From: Spirosoma taeanense
GTDB taxonomy: Bacteria; Bacteroidota; Bacteroidia; Cytophagales; Spirosomataceae
NCBI RefSeq assembly: GCF_013127955.1
Contig: NZ_CP053435.1
Coordinates: forward strand, 186,001 to 250,000
DNA: 64,000 nucleotides
Reading direction: 5' to 3'
Shown here: in pieces, positions 54,529 to 63,650 of the stretch
Numbering within the stretch: position 1 is the stretch's first letter
How the letters are laid out: the number at the start of each line of letters is the position of its first letter
The notes under the pieces: model-generated
What the model was told of the DNA's origin: nothing
What the model saw: the letters and a program-made list of their open reading frames with translations, nothing else
The model's database searches: none
Program-made: the position numbers and the translations under genes

Positions 54529-55164
54529 TTTTTCGGCCCGTCGTTCGCGTCGAGCGTTAAGGTAACCGCGAACCACGGTAAAGGTAGTGATACCCAAAAA
54601 AAAGATGATGATCCAGTGGACGTAGTTGATGATCCACGGAAACCGTTCACCAAAATAGAAGCCGCCCCCAACCAGGGTCATTACCCAGATAAATCCGCCG
54701 ATAATATTATACAGCATAAAGAAGCGGAAGTTCATGTGAATCAGGCCCGCCAGAATTGGGGCAAACGTGCGAACAATGGGCAGAAACCGGGCAACAATCA
54801 AAGCGCTGGTGCCATACTTGGCAAAGGCGATTCGGGTGTTTTCAATGTATTTCTTCTTGAAAAAGAGCGAGTCCGGCCGATTCTGTAACCGGCCACCGGC
54901 GTAGAAACCGGTCAGATAGCCGGTCAGTGATCCCAGAACGGCCGCGCTGAAGATGCACACCAGCAACAACCATAGCGGTACGTTGAGCAGCTTCGTTCCG
55001 GCAAATACGCCTGACAAGAACAAGAGGTAATCGCCCGGCAGGAAAAAACCGAAGAAAACTCCATTCTCAACGAAGATGATGAGCGTAATGAGAACCAGGC
55101 CGCCCGTGCGGATTATCTCCTCCGAGTCAAGCAGGTACTGAAAAAAGTTAATGATCTGCTCCAT
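54523..55164 (-). CDS. DedA family inner-membrane protein
   Basis: A 213-residue membrane protein. Landmarks are FVENGVFFGFFLPGDYLLF near 32-50, a second FARFGTSALIVARFLPIVRTFAPILAG-like segment (here FAKYGTSALIVARFLPIVR, then TFAPILAGL), and GFIWVMTLVGGGFYFGE near the C-terminus. DedA proteins are linked to undecaprenyl phosphate or phospholipid flipping (recent family knowledge). UppS in this window makes the precursor of that lipid. The stop codon lies inside the terminator hairpin. Confidence 0.92.
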   Translation of the reverse strand: MEQIINFFQYLLDSEEIIRTGGLVLITLIIFVENGVFFGFFLPGDYLLFLSGVFAGTKLLNVPLWLLLVCIFSAAVLGSLTGYLTGFYAGGRLQNRPDSLFFKKKYIENTRIAFAKYGTSALIVARFLPIVRTFAPILAGLIHMNFRFFMLYNIIGGFIWVMTLVGGGFYFGERFPWIINYVHWIIIFFLGITTFTVVRGYLNARRERRAEKV

Positions 55165-55248
55165 AATTCAAGAAGCAAAAGAATGAATGAGTAAAAGAGT
55201 GGCCTTTATCCATCCCTCCGCTCGTTCGCCCTTTCACGCATTCACTTT

Positions 55249-57156
55249 TTAAATATATTCCGCCAGTTCGAGCCACCGGTCCGACTTCTGGGCGATGCTT
55301 TGGTCAATTTGGTCGATCTCGCGTGCCCAGGCCGTCAGTTGTTCGTGATGTCCACCGGTATTGAGCAGACCTACTATTTCGGTCTTTCGTTGCTCCAGAG
55401 ATTCAATTTCTTTTTCGAGGGTTTCGTACTCCCGTATCTCTTTGAACGACAGTTTCTTTTTAGCCGCGTTCCCTGCCGGGGAAACCCCCGACGCCGACGT
55501 TTGGTTCTTTGCCGCCGAAACGCTGCTGGCCGCCCTGGCCGACGCTGTCGTTACGCCCCGATCCGCGTTCCGTTTGGGCTGGCTGTCGCGCCATTCGCGG
55601 TAATCGGTATAGTTGCCGGGAAAGTCGCGGACTTTCCCTTCACCTTCCAGCACGAAAACGTGCTCCACCAGCCGATCCATAAAATAGCGATCGTGCGTAA
55701 CAATCAGCACACAGCCCGGGAAGTTAAGCAAAAAATCTTCCAGCACATTCAGCGTTGTAATATCCAGATCGTTGGTCGGCTCGTCCAGAATCAGAAAGTT
55801 CGGATTCTGGACGAGAACGAGCAGCAGTTGAAGCCGCCGTTTTTCGCCCCCACTTAATTTCGACACGTAATCGTATTGTTTCGACCGGTCGAACAGGAAC
55901 CGGCTCAGCAGCTGCGTGGCCGTAATCGTGTCGCCGTTGGCCAGCTTCATTACCTCAGCTACGTCCTGCACGACGTCAATCACGCGCTGGTTTTCGGGCA
56001 TATCCAGCTCGGCCTGGGTGTAATACCCAAACTTAACCGTACCGCCCGTTGTAATCTTACCCGAGTCCGGCCGTAACTGACCGGTCAGCATGTTCATGAG
56101 CGTCGTCTTGCCCATGCCGTTCTTGCCAATCAGGCCCACGCGGTCGGGTCGCTTGAAGGTATACGTAAAGTGATCCAGCAGCACCTTATCGCCGAAACGT
56201 TTGCTCAGGTTCTCGACTTCGAGAATCTTGCTGCCCAGCCGTGCCATGCGCAGGTTGAGGTCCAGGTCGCCGTCGTTACGTTTGCCGCTGGTCTTTTCTT
56301 TTAGGTCTTCAAACGCATCAATCCGGTACTGCGCCTTTGTGCCGCGGGCTTTCGGTTGCCGACGCATCCATTCGAGTTCGCGCCGGAACGTGTTCCGGTC
56401 TTTGGCCAGCTCAGACGCGGCTGCCATCTCGCGTTCGTCTTTCTTTTCCAGAAAGTAAGCGTAATTGCCTTTATAGGTAAACAGCTGACCGTTGTCCAGC
56501 TCGGCAATCTGATTACAGACCCGGTCCAGAAAATAACGGTCGTGGGAGACCATAAGCAGCGTACCGTTGTTGGTGTTCAGAAAGTTTTCGAGGTATTCGA
56601 TCGCTTCCAAATCGAGGTGGTTGGTGGGCTCATCCAGAATCAGCAAATCGGGGTTCTGAATCAGCACCCGCGCCAGCGCCACCCGTTTCCGCTGCCCACC
56701 CGACAGCGAGCTGACCGGCTGGTTGACGTCCTGAATGCCTAACTCACCGAGTATCTGCCGAATCTGGCTCTCATAATCCCAGGCTTCGAGTTTTTCCATA
56801 TCAACCATGGCGCGTTCGAGGGCTGCGTGGTCGTCATGGGCGAGGGCATGCTCGTAGGCACGTACGGCGTCGAGCTGCGCACTTTCGCCCGCCAGCACGA
56901 CCTCCATAACGGTCAGGGCGTCGTTCAGGTCGGGCTGTTGATCGAGGTAGCCGACCGTAATGTCTTTACGCAGGCTAACCAGGCCCGCATCCGGTGGCAT
57001 GGCTCCGGCCAGAATAGAAAGCAATGTGGTTTTGCCGGAACCGTTGGCCCCGACAATGGCGACTTTATCGCCCCGGCTTAACCCGAATGTCAGGTCGCGG
57101 AACAGCGTACGGTCGCCGTATGATTTGGTAAGATTTTCGGCTGAGAGGTAATTCAT
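55249..57156 (-). CDS. ABC-F ATPase, Uup type
   Basis: A 635-residue protein from ATG 57156 (the open frame extends to 57174). It has two ATP-binding cassettes. The first has Walker A GANGSGKTTLL and signature LSGGQRKRVALAR. The second has Walker A GKNGMGKTTLM and signature LSGGEKRRLQLL. They are joined by a charged linker (LEWMRRQPKARGTKAQYRIDAF, split). The C-terminal 70 residues are a coiled coil (YETLEKEIESLEQRKTEI). There are no membrane segments. ABC-F proteins act on the ribosome, and Uup members are linked to DNA-structure or ribosome maintenance. Confidence 0.92.
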   Translation of the reverse strand: MNYLSAENLTKSYGDRTLFRDLTFGLSRGDKVAIVGANGSGKTTLLSILAGAMPPDAGLVSLRKDITVGYLDQQPDLNDALTVMEVVLAGESAQLDAVRAYEHALAHDDHAALERAMVDMEKLEAWDYESQIRQILGELGIQDVNQPVSSLSGGQRKRVALARVLIQNPDLLILDEPTNHLDLEAIEYLENFLNTNNGTLLMVSHDRYFLDRVCNQIAELDNGQLFTYKGNYAYFLEKKDEREMAAASELAKDRNTFRRELEWMRRQPKARGTKAQYRIDAFEDLKEKTSGKRNDGDLDLNLRMARLGSKILEVENLSKRFGDKVLLDHFTYTFKRPDRVGLIGKNGMGKTTLMNMLTGQLRPDSGKITTGGTVKFGYYTQAELDMPENQRVIDVVQDVAEVMKLANGDTITATQLLSRFLFDRSKQYDYVSKLSGGEKRRLQLLLVLVQNPNFLILDEPTNDLDITTLNVLEDFLLNFPGCVLIVTHDRYFMDRLVEHVFVLEGEGKVRDFPGNYTDYREWRDSQPKRNADRGVTTASARAASSVSAAKNQTSASGVSPAGNAAKKKLSFKEIREYETLEKEIESLEQRKTEIVGLLNTGGHHEQLTAWAREIDQIDQSIAQKSDRWLELAEYI

Positions 57157-57202
57157 AAAGTAGTTTCGGATCAAGAAGGCCTTGCATACCTAGTCGATTC
57201 GG

Positions 57203-57210
57203 CAAAGTTA
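57203..57210 (-). promoter_or_regulatory. Candidate -7 box for the ABC-F gene
   Basis: On the minus strand TAACTTTG fits TAnnTTTG, 47 nt before the ATG at 57156. No good -33 box is visible. Confidence 0.3.
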
Positions 57211-57277
57211 CAACAAAGGAAATCGTTCGTACTTTTACCTGTCAACGACTGAGAGGCCTTTATTTTTATAACCAACA

Positions 57278-58279
57278 ATGCGTCTTAAACATCTCATTGG
57301 TGCCCTTGCTCTGATTACCGTAACGCAAAATCAGACGTGGGCGCAGACTACCGATTTCAAATCCTACACGCAGACCGTTCCAGGCAGTAACGAGACCTAT
57401 GAGATGGTAGCCATCCCGGGCGGTACGTATCTGATGGGCAGTCCGGCTACCGAAAAAGGCCGGAAAGCCGACGAAGGACCGCAGCACAAAGTCGCCATCG
57501 AGCCGTTTTACATGGGTAAATATGAAGTGACCTGGGACCTGTACGATCTGTTTGCCTTCACAAACATGGAGAAGGAAATGGCTGCTAAATACCCACAGAA
57601 CGACGCCAACCTCTCAAAAACCGATGCCACCACGCGGCCCAGTCCGCCTTATGTTGACATGTCATTCGGTATGGGACGTTCGGGGTATCCGGCTATTAAC
57701 ATGACCCAGTATGCCGCTATCAAGTTCTGCGCCTGGCTTTACGCTAAAACCGGGGTGTTCTTTCGGCTGCCCACCGAAGCCGAATGGGAATATGCCTGCC
57801 GGGCGAAAACCACGACGCCGTACTCGTTTGGTGCCGATGTGAAAAAATTAGGCGAATACGCCGTTTTCAACGGCAACAGCGGGGGGGGGTACAAACAAGT
57901 AGGCACCAAAAAGCCGAATCCGTTCGGCCTGTATGATATGCACGGGAACGTGCTCGAATGGACCAAGGACCAATACATTCCGGATTATTACGCATCCGTT
58001 GCCAAAGGTCTGGTGAACGAGCCGTATGCGCCAACAACTACGCTATACCCAAACACAACGCGGGGCGGCTCGTGGGACGATGATCCGACTGCTTTACGTT
58101 CGGCGGCCCGGACACCATCGGCCCCGGCCTGGAAAGTTCTTGACCCGCAAAGCCCTAAATCCGACTGGTGGCTGACTTCCGCTTCGTTCGTGGGTTTCCG
58201 CCTGGTACGTCCGGCCAAAACACCGGGCGAAGAGGAAATCAGGGCCTACTACGACATCAAACCAATCAAGGATTATTAA
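57278..58279 (+). CDS. SUMF1/formylglycine-generating-enzyme-fold protein, secreted
   Basis: A 333-residue protein with a signal peptide ending at TWAQ (about 23). The SUMF1/EgtB/PvdO fold begins with YEMVAIPGGTYLMGSPATEKG, continues with FYMGKYEVTWDLYDLFAF, RLPTEAEWEYACRA and ends in WDDDPTALRSAARTP with FVGFRLVR. Bacteroidota use this fold for gliding lipoproteins (GldJ/GldK), egtB-type enzymes and others. Sulfatase activation is not supported, as no sulfatase lies in the window. No lipobox is visible. Its substrate is unknown. Confidence 0.87.
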   Translation: MRLKHLIGALALITVTQNQTWAQTTDFKSYTQTVPGSNETYEMVAIPGGTYLMGSPATEKGRKADEGPQHKVAIEPFYMGKYEVTWDLYDLFAFTNMEKEMAAKYPQNDANLSKTDATTRPSPPYVDMSFGMGRSGYPAINMTQYAAIKFCAWLYAKTGVFFRLPTEAEWEYACRAKTTTPYSFGADVKKLGEYAVFNGNSGGGYKQVGTKKPNPFGLYDMHGNVLEWTKDQYIPDYYASVAKGLVNEPYAPTTTLYPNTTRGGSWDDDPTALRSAARTPSAPAWKVLDPQSPKSDWWLTSASFVGFRLVRPAKTPGEEEIRAYYDIKPIKDY

Positions 58280-58280
58280 T

Positions 58281-58340
58281 GAGTGACAGAGTGAATAAGT
58301 GAAAGAGCGAACAAACAATCTCTCATTCACTCTGTCACTC
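58281..58340 (+). terminator. Hairpin after the SUMF1-type gene
   Basis: A 16-bp stem joins 58281-58296 and 58325-58340 around a 28-nt loop, followed by TTTAT. It overlaps nothing and lies just before the folK start. Confidence 0.7.
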
Positions 58341-58357
58341 TTTATCTGATTTACTCG

Positions 58358-58840
58358 TTGAAAACCTTCCTCCTGCTTGGTGCAAACCTGGGTGATCGGG
58401 TCGCTACTCTGAACCGGGCGGTTGATCTGATTGCCGGGCGCGTTGGCGATGTTCTTCAACGCTCAAAGCTGTATGAAACCGCGCCCTGGGGTGTGACCGA
58501 GCAGCCTGCGTTTCTAAACCAGGTTCTGGCCGTTGAGACGGAGCTGACCCCGGAAGCGGTGTTGGCGCAAACGCAGGCCATTGAGCAGGAACTGGGTCGG
58601 GTACGTCACGAAAAATGGGGCGCGCGAGTCATTGACATCGATATTCTGTATTACGATCAGCTCATTCTGCGGACCGATCAGCTCAGCATTCCGCACCCGT
58701 ATCTGCACCAGCGACGGTTTACGCTCGTTCCTTTGGCTGAGCTGGCGCCTGACTTTATCCACCCGGTCTTACAAAAGACGACCACCGAACTGCTGCTGAA
58801 TTGTACCGATAAAAGTGAGGTAATGATTTTTAATTTCTAA
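58358..58840 (+). CDS. folK: 2-amino-4-hydroxy-6-hydroxymethyldihydropteridine diphosphokinase
   Basis: A 160-residue HPPK enzyme that adds pyrophosphate from ATP to the pterin precursor in folate synthesis. FLLLGANLGDR is the N-terminal motif. KWGARVIDIDILYYDQL holds the metal-binding Asp pair, and PHPYLHQRRFTLVPLAELAPDFIHP is diagnostic (split). The only start in frame is TTG 58358: reading back to the TGA at 58292 gives no ATG. The terminator hairpin of the previous gene overlaps the leader region, so the promoter must be close. Confidence 0.92.
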   Translation: MKTFLLLGANLGDRVATLNRAVDLIAGRVGDVLQRSKLYETAPWGVTEQPAFLNQVLAVETELTPEAVLAQTQAIEQELGRVRHEKWGARVIDIDILYYDQLILRTDQLSIPHPYLHQRRFTLVPLAELAPDFIHPVLQKTTTELLLNCTDKSEVMIFNF

Positions 58841-58845
58841 ACAAC

Positions 58846-58877
58846 TTCGGTGCTCCGCTGAAAACGCAGTACCTTTG
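58846..58877 (+). promoter_or_regulatory. Candidate promoter of the aminotransferase gene
   Basis: TACCTTTG (58870-58877) fits TAnnTTTG, with TTCGG (58846-58850) 19 nt upstream as a weak -33 box. The leader would be about 34 nt to ATG 58918. Confidence 0.5.
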
Positions 58878-58917
58878 TGGTCAGTTTATTATCATTTTCT
58901 CAAAAAACATCACCGAT

Positions 58918-60135
58918 ATGTCTGCGACGCTCGACACAGTAAGTTTGTTAGCCGACCGCATCAACGCACTGGAGGAGTCTTCAACGCTGGCGATGACCAA
59001 AAAAGCCCGCGAACTGGCCGCCCAGGGCCACAAAGTAATCAGCCTGAGTGTTGGGGAGCCGGATTTCAAAACGCCCCAGCACATCTGCGAGGCTGCTAAA
59101 AAAGCCATTGACGATGGATTTCATGGTTATTCGCCGGTAGCGGGCTATCCCGACCTGCGCAAAGCCATTGCCGATAAATTCAAACGTGATAACAACATTG
59201 ACTGGAAACCTGAAAACATCGTCGTGTCGACGGGGGCAAAGCACTCGCTGGCGAACGTAATTCAGGTACTCATCAACCCCGGCGACGAGGTGATTATCTT
59301 CTCGCCCTACTGGGTCAGCTATTCCGAAATGGTTAAGCTTGCCGAAGGAAAAGCAGTGGTTGTTGACGGTTCGTTTGAAAACAACTTCAAGGTAACGCCC
59401 GAGCAGTTCGAAGCCGCCATTACCGATCGGACCAAAATCGTGATGTATGCATCACCGAATAACCCGACCGGTTCGATTTATTCGGAAGCTGAACTGCGCG
59501 CCATCGCCGACGTCGTAGCCCGCCACGAAAATATTTACGTGCTGGCCGACGAGATCTATGAATACATCAACTTTACGCCCGAAGGTCATTTCAGCATGGG
59601 CTCCATTCCGGCGATTGCCGAGCGTGTGATTACGGTTAATGGCGTAGCGAAAGGGTATGCCATGACGGGCTGGCGCATTGGCTATATCGGTGCTGCCAAG
59701 TGGATTGCCGATGGCGTTGAGAAACTGCAGGGGCAGGTAACGTCCGGTACGAACTCGATTGCCCAGAAAGCAACGGTAGCTGCGTTAACGGGCCCGCTGG
59801 AACCCAGCCTGGAGATGACCAAAGCCTACCAGCGCCGACGTGACCTGGTTGTGAAACTGCTGAAAGAAGTGCCCGGCTTCCGCACGAACGTGCCGGAAGG
59901 GGCCTTCTATGCCTTCCCCGACATTAGCTATTATTACGGCAAGTCGGATGGAACGACCCGGATCGAAAACTCGGATGACTTCGCATCGTGGTTGCTGAAT
60001 ACGGCCTATGTTTCGACCGTAGCGGGATCGGGCTTTGGTGCACCCAACTGCCTGCGCATCTCGACGGCCGCATCGGACGAGTCGCTCGCCGAAGCGGTTC
60101 AGCGCATTAAAGACGCGGTGGCAACGCTGAAGTGA
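58918..60135 (+). CDS. PLP-dependent aspartate-type aminotransferase
   Basis: A 405-residue fold-type I aminotransferase. VISLSVGEPDFKTP near 40-52, SPNNPTGSIYSEAEL near 179-193, DEIYEYINF near 211-219 and VAKGYAMTGWRIGYIG with the PLP lysine Lys245 define the family (class I, aspartate aminotransferase Ib type). It exchanges amino groups between aspartate or related acids and 2-oxoglutarate. The lysine is preceded by Ala, where Ser is common. It is a single gene ending in a strong hairpin. Confidence 0.92.
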   Translation: MSATLDTVSLLADRINALEESSTLAMTKKARELAAQGHKVISLSVGEPDFKTPQHICEAAKKAIDDGFHGYSPVAGYPDLRKAIADKFKRDNNIDWKPENIVVSTGAKHSLANVIQVLINPGDEVIIFSPYWVSYSEMVKLAEGKAVVVDGSFENNFKVTPEQFEAAITDRTKIVMYASPNNPTGSIYSEAELRAIADVVARHENIYVLADEIYEYINFTPEGHFSMGSIPAIAERVITVNGVAKGYAMTGWRIGYIGAAKWIADGVEKLQGQVTSGTNSIAQKATVAALTGPLEPSLEMTKAYQRRRDLVVKLLKEVPGFRTNVPEGAFYAFPDISYYYGKSDGTTRIENSDDFASWLLNTAYVSTVAGSGFGAPNCLRISTAASDESLAEAVQRIKDAVATLK

Positions 60136-60148
60136 ATTTCAAATAATT

Positions 60149-60193
60149 AAAATGAAAGGGGACGTGCTTGATAGCGACGTCCCCTTTCATTTT
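60149..60193. terminator. Bidirectional terminator, 17-bp stem
   Basis: Arms 60149-60165 and 60177-60193 form a perfect 17-bp stem. It sits between the convergent aminotransferase and TonB-receptor genes and has A and T runs at its ends. Confidence 0.85.
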
Positions 60194-60207
60194 AGACGAT
60201 CGGCCAG

Positions 60208-62655
60208 TTACTGTTTCTTACCACCGAACGGTACAACCAGCTTTACGCTTATGTTCCGGCCCATGTTAAATACCCCCAGACGGCCGGTAGCCTCATTGAT
60301 GCCGAAGTATTTAAGCCGGTTCTGGTGGCTCTGATAGGCTACATCGAACAGGTTCTGCACGGTCAGATACAGTTGGAACAGGGTACGCCCGCTGCTGTTT
60401 AGCAGATCGCTGCCCGCGCCAAGGTTAACCAGTGTATAAGCCGGCGTCCGGGTTTCCGTGCCATAGGCCAGAAGCGCCTGATCCTGTCGCCAGTTGTGCT
60501 CGATTTCCAGCAGAGCGTACAGATTTCGCCAACGGTTGCCCGCTCCGTCTTTCGTAAACTTTACCTGACCGATAAGGCGGGGTGGAGGTAAAAAAGGCAG
60601 GTAACGCGCCGAGTCACTGGTAGCGGTCAGGTTACGGGACCGAACGAGTGAATAAGAGGAGGTCAGATGAAACCAGCGCGCCGAGCGAGGGTTAATAGTT
60701 ACCTGCGCTTCGCCACCATACAGCACTGCGTTGCCCTGCACGTAACGATACGTCAGAATCGGGCGGGTGGGATCAACGATGGAATCGCGCCCGAAGCGGT
60801 CGAGCACTTTTTCGGAGTAGGTAAAGTTGCTGATTCGATTCTGGAACAGACTGGCCGTAATGGACACACCGGGCGATTCGTAGTTTACGCCCAGATCACT
60901 TTGCCAGGACGTTTCGGAACGTAAGTTCGGGCTGCCAATTTCATACCGGAACGTTCCGGCATGTTCGCCATTCGCCGATAGCTCAGGTGTTGACGGGGCG
61001 CGAAAACCACGTCCTAGGTTAGCTTTCACCGTCCACCGGCCCGATAAGGCATAGGTCGCGCCAATACTGCCGGTTGGATTAGAATACGTTTTGTTCAGTC
61101 CAGCAAACCGCAGTTTGTTGTTAATGCCTGGTGTCTCGCTGAAGTTGCCCTCGCTGTCGGCATAGAGTTGGTTGATCCGCATCTGGCGGATATCCATGCG
61201 CAGGCCCCCGTTAACCGTCAGCCGGTCGGTTTTTTTCTGGGCGAAGACAAACAGGCCGTTGTCCCACGAATGATAGCCGGGGTATAGGATTTGCAGGCCT
61301 TTGTTCTGATTGAACTGCCAGAGGCCGTTGCCGCCCACCGTAAAATCCCAGCCTTTTTGCCCCCCGAAGTAGTATTTAAGATCGTAGAAAACGTTCTGGA
61401 GATAAAAATACAGCGCTGGCTGACCGGGTGTAAGCGTGCTGGCAAACTCCTGCCGGCGGTTCTGGCTGTAGCTGAGAATGGCCGAGAGGTTGCCACTACC
61501 CAGTTTTGTGAACGTATTCCACGAGGTTTTGAAATTATTCAGGTTCTGATAATTGGCCGGATCAATAGTTCGGATGTGCAACATAGCCTCTGAAACGGGC
61601 TGCAGCGCTTCCGAATCGGCCGCAACCCGAACAAGTTGCAGGAAACGTCCCGACGGATCGCGTTCCCCCGTTACAATATTGATATCCTGGTGCCAGTTTG
61701 AGAAATAAATCTGCGAATAGCCCCACTTGCGGGTAATACCAATGGTCCCGTTAACATCAGATTCCCGATAGGCTGAGCCATAAACTCGCCCATCGTAGCG
61801 GTTGCGGTAGTTCCCCGCATTTTTGTGGCTGACGCGTACCCGCCCGAACAAACCGCTCCTGGTGGTTCCTTCCAGTACGCCCGACAGACCGATAAGCCCA
61901 TTATTGCTCTGATAGTTTGTCAGCAACTGTCCCCGAAAAATGCCGGCTTCGGGCGGGCGGCTTGAGATTAGGCTCATGACGCCCCCCAGACCATCGGAAC
62001 CGTAAAGCAGACTACCTGAACCTTTAATGATCTCGTAGCGGTCGATCGAGTATTCATCGATCTGCAGAGCATGTTCTTCACCCCACTGATTGTCCTCCTG
62101 CCGAACGCCGTCGTGAACCGTAATCACCCGGTTAAAGCCTAAACCCCGGATAACAGGCTTGGACAGGCCCACGCCCGTCGTGATCTGCGACATACCCGGC
62201 AGCTTACCAACGGCATCGACCAGGTTTGTTGAGCTGGTCTGTAGCCACTGGATTTTATTGTAGGTCATGATTGGTATAGGGCTGTCTTTTACGGTTGAGC
62301 CCGTTGTGAGGCCGGTAACAACCACTTCCTGAAGCTGGGCGGCTTCTGGCTCAATGGCAAAATCGACCGTAGTTTCGCCGGCGATAAACCGAACGTTACG
62401 TGTCTGGAGCTTATAACCTATATAACGCACCTCAACTTTATGCGAACCGGTTGGCACATCGGGTATCCGGTATTGGCCGAGCGTGTCGGTTTGTGCACCT
62501 TTCTGCAGGGCAGGCAGGTACACCGTAACCCCAATCAGTGGGTCGCGGTTAGTTTTATCCGTGATATGGCCCCGTAGAACCGCCTGCGCTGATACCAGGC
62601 CTGGAAACAGCAAAAAAATAAAGGAAAAATAGCGCATGAAATGCGGGATGAGCAT
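60208..62655 (-). CDS. TonB-dependent receptor (815 aa) paired with a His-rich protein
   Basis: The signal peptide ends at VSAQ (the ORF's M7 at 62637 may be the real start). The carboxypeptidase-regulatory-like domain covers about 25-110. The plug covers about 115-230 with VIRGLGFNRVITVHDGVRQEDNQWGEEHA (parts under 20 residues) and GSGSLLYGSDGLGGVMSL. The barrel ends NISVKLVVPFGGKKQ. The extra DGVRQEDNQWGEEHALQID region after the plug is a His/Glu-rich loop that resembles metal-uptake receptors such as ZnuD. The neighbouring His-rich small protein supports this, but metal identity is not shown. Confidence 0.9.
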   Translation of the reverse strand: MLIPHFMRYFSFIFLLFPGLVSAQAVLRGHITDKTNRDPLIGVTVYLPALQKGAQTDTLGQYRIPDVPTGSHKVEVRYIGYKLQTRNVRFIAGETTVDFAIEPEAAQLQEVVVTGLTTGSTVKDSPIPIMTYNKIQWLQTSSTNLVDAVGKLPGMSQITTGVGLSKPVIRGLGFNRVITVHDGVRQEDNQWGEEHALQIDEYSIDRYEIIKGSGSLLYGSDGLGGVMSLISSRPPEAGIFRGQLLTNYQSNNGLIGLSGVLEGTTRSGLFGRVRVSHKNAGNYRNRYDGRVYGSAYRESDVNGTIGITRKWGYSQIYFSNWHQDINIVTGERDPSGRFLQLVRVAADSEALQPVSEAMLHIRTIDPANYQNLNNFKTSWNTFTKLGSGNLSAILSYSQNRRQEFASTLTPGQPALYFYLQNVFYDLKYYFGGQKGWDFTVGGNGLWQFNQNKGLQILYPGYHSWDNGLFVFAQKKTDRLTVNGGLRMDIRQMRINQLYADSEGNFSETPGINNKLRFAGLNKTYSNPTGSIGATYALSGRWTVKANLGRGFRAPSTPELSANGEHAGTFRYEIGSPNLRSETSWQSDLGVNYESPGVSITASLFQNRISNFTYSEKVLDRFGRDSIVDPTRPILTYRYVQGNAVLYGGEAQVTINPRSARWFHLTSSYSLVRSRNLTATSDSARYLPFLPPPRLIGQVKFTKDGAGNRWRNLYALLEIEHNWRQDQALLAYGTETRTPAYTLVNLGAGSDLLNSSGRTLFQLYLTVQNLFDVAYQSHQNRLKYFGINEATGRLGVFNMGRNISVKLVVPFGGKKQ

Positions 62656-62759
62656 TTAGAAAATAGACCAATGGTACGCGTTCACGAAACCAGTCCAGCC
62701 TTCACCCGGCACAGGGTATAAGGCGCTTGGAAATGGCAGTGGCTGTACAGAAAATGGAA

Positions 62760-63131
62760 CTACGCTAAATGCACAGGTGGCCCCCGGTGCCGGTAGGCAA
62801 AATGCTGAAAGGAGAAAAAAGCAGGAAACGAAACTATAGGTCGGCTTGTCAGGAGCAGACTTATGGACACCAAGGCCGTCCAGATAGCTAATTCAGAGCC
62901 GTCGTAAAGCGCATTCGTAAAGGCATCGAGCCAGATTAACTCGTCGCTGCTGTGATTGTGGTTGGGGAACTGCGTACCCGGTGATGATTTGTACGGGTGC
63001 GCATGGCAAATAATTGTTCCGTCTGCTAAGCGGTGGGCATGTCGGAATACAACTCCGTTAACCAGCACGGCCAGGTACAGGCTAAAGAGAAAGCGGGCTA
63101 TCCCAAACCGAAACCGCTGTAAGCGAAACAC
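62760..63131 (-). CDS. Small His-rich membrane protein upstream of a TonB receptor
   Basis: I do not recognise a named family. From GTG 63131 (no ATG before the stop codon at 63158-63156) the product has 123 residues. It has a signal-like hydrophobic stretch (about 12-28), then a His-rich part with HAHRLADG, ICHAHPY and PNHNHSSDE, and a second hydrophobic segment (about 82-98). Nine His in all. The DGT-IICHAHPY-type layout suggests metal binding in the periplasm. It is 104 nt upstream of the receptor on the same strand. Regulation and function are inference. Confidence 0.7.
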   Translation of the reverse strand: MFRLQRFRFGIARFLFSLYLAVLVNGVVFRHAHRLADGTIICHAHPYKSSPGTQFPNHNHSSDELIWLDAFTNALYDGSELAIWTALVSISLLLTSRPIVSFPAFFSFQHFAYRHRGPPVHLA

Positions 63132-63457
63132 GTTGATAATGAGTAAGTAATAAATTTAGCCGTAAAAATACGAATCAGATGTGCTTTTAACCAGTTGGCA
63201 GGCGGCCAATTCCAGACAATCAGTTTAATGGTTGCAGTAACCGTTTGATTCAGGATAACCGCCTGAGTGACACCAATTATACGTGATGAATTGAACTGAA
63301 CAAAAAAGTTTTTATTTCTTTTTATATACTGTCTTGTTTTTGTATTTAACCAAGGTTAATTTTGAATAAGAAAGGGAAGTTATTCGGTTCTTTCTATAAC
63401 GGTTTGACTTAAAGAGAAATACCGTTAACTTAACTTCATAAACTACCGACCTAACTC
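63132..63457. other. AT-rich intergenic region with a promoter, no gene seen (326 nt)
   Basis: I see no coding frame. A small hairpin, TCAGG (63250-63254) with CCTGA (63262-63266), is present. The right part holds the promoter of the small membrane peptide. Otherwise nothing supported. Confidence 0.5.
63334..63364 (+). promoter_or_regulatory. Promoter of the 58-residue membrane peptide gene
   Basis: TTG (63334-63336) and TAATTTTG (63357-63364) with a 20-nt spacer match the Bacteroidota -33/-7 pattern well. The leader would be about 90 nt to ATG 63458. Confidence 0.6.
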
Positions 63458-63634
63458 ATGAGAAATGTACGCCTTTATATGATCTTTCAATGGGCCTTCT
63501 TTTTGCCCATCATTTTGCCTTTATGTATCATATTTGGTGCCTTACGCGGAGCTGTTCAGATGATTGAGCGTGTAATGGAACAAATTATGGCTGATATACT
63601 CCCGCAGAACGAGACTCAAACCACGGTTGATTAA
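63458..63634 (+). CDS. Small membrane peptide (58 aa), unknown function
   Basis: A 58-residue reading frame from ATG 63458 to TAA 63634. It begins MRNVRLYMIFQWAFFLPIIL, so about residues 7-30 form one hydrophobic segment with a basic N-terminus. The remainder is amphipathic and acidic (QMIERVMEQIMADILPQNE). It has a good promoter and a terminator of its own, which supports a real gene. No family recognised. A single-pass inner-membrane regulator is the simplest guess. Confidence 0.55.
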   Translation: MRNVRLYMIFQWAFFLPIILPLCIIFGALRGAVQMIERVMEQIMADILPQNETQTTVD

Positions 63635-63650
63635 GTCCTGAGGGGTTCAT

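Noticed and set aside
57278..58279. Sulfatase-maturation enzyme
   Set aside because: No sulfatase in the window, and SUMF1 folds serve many functions in this phylum.
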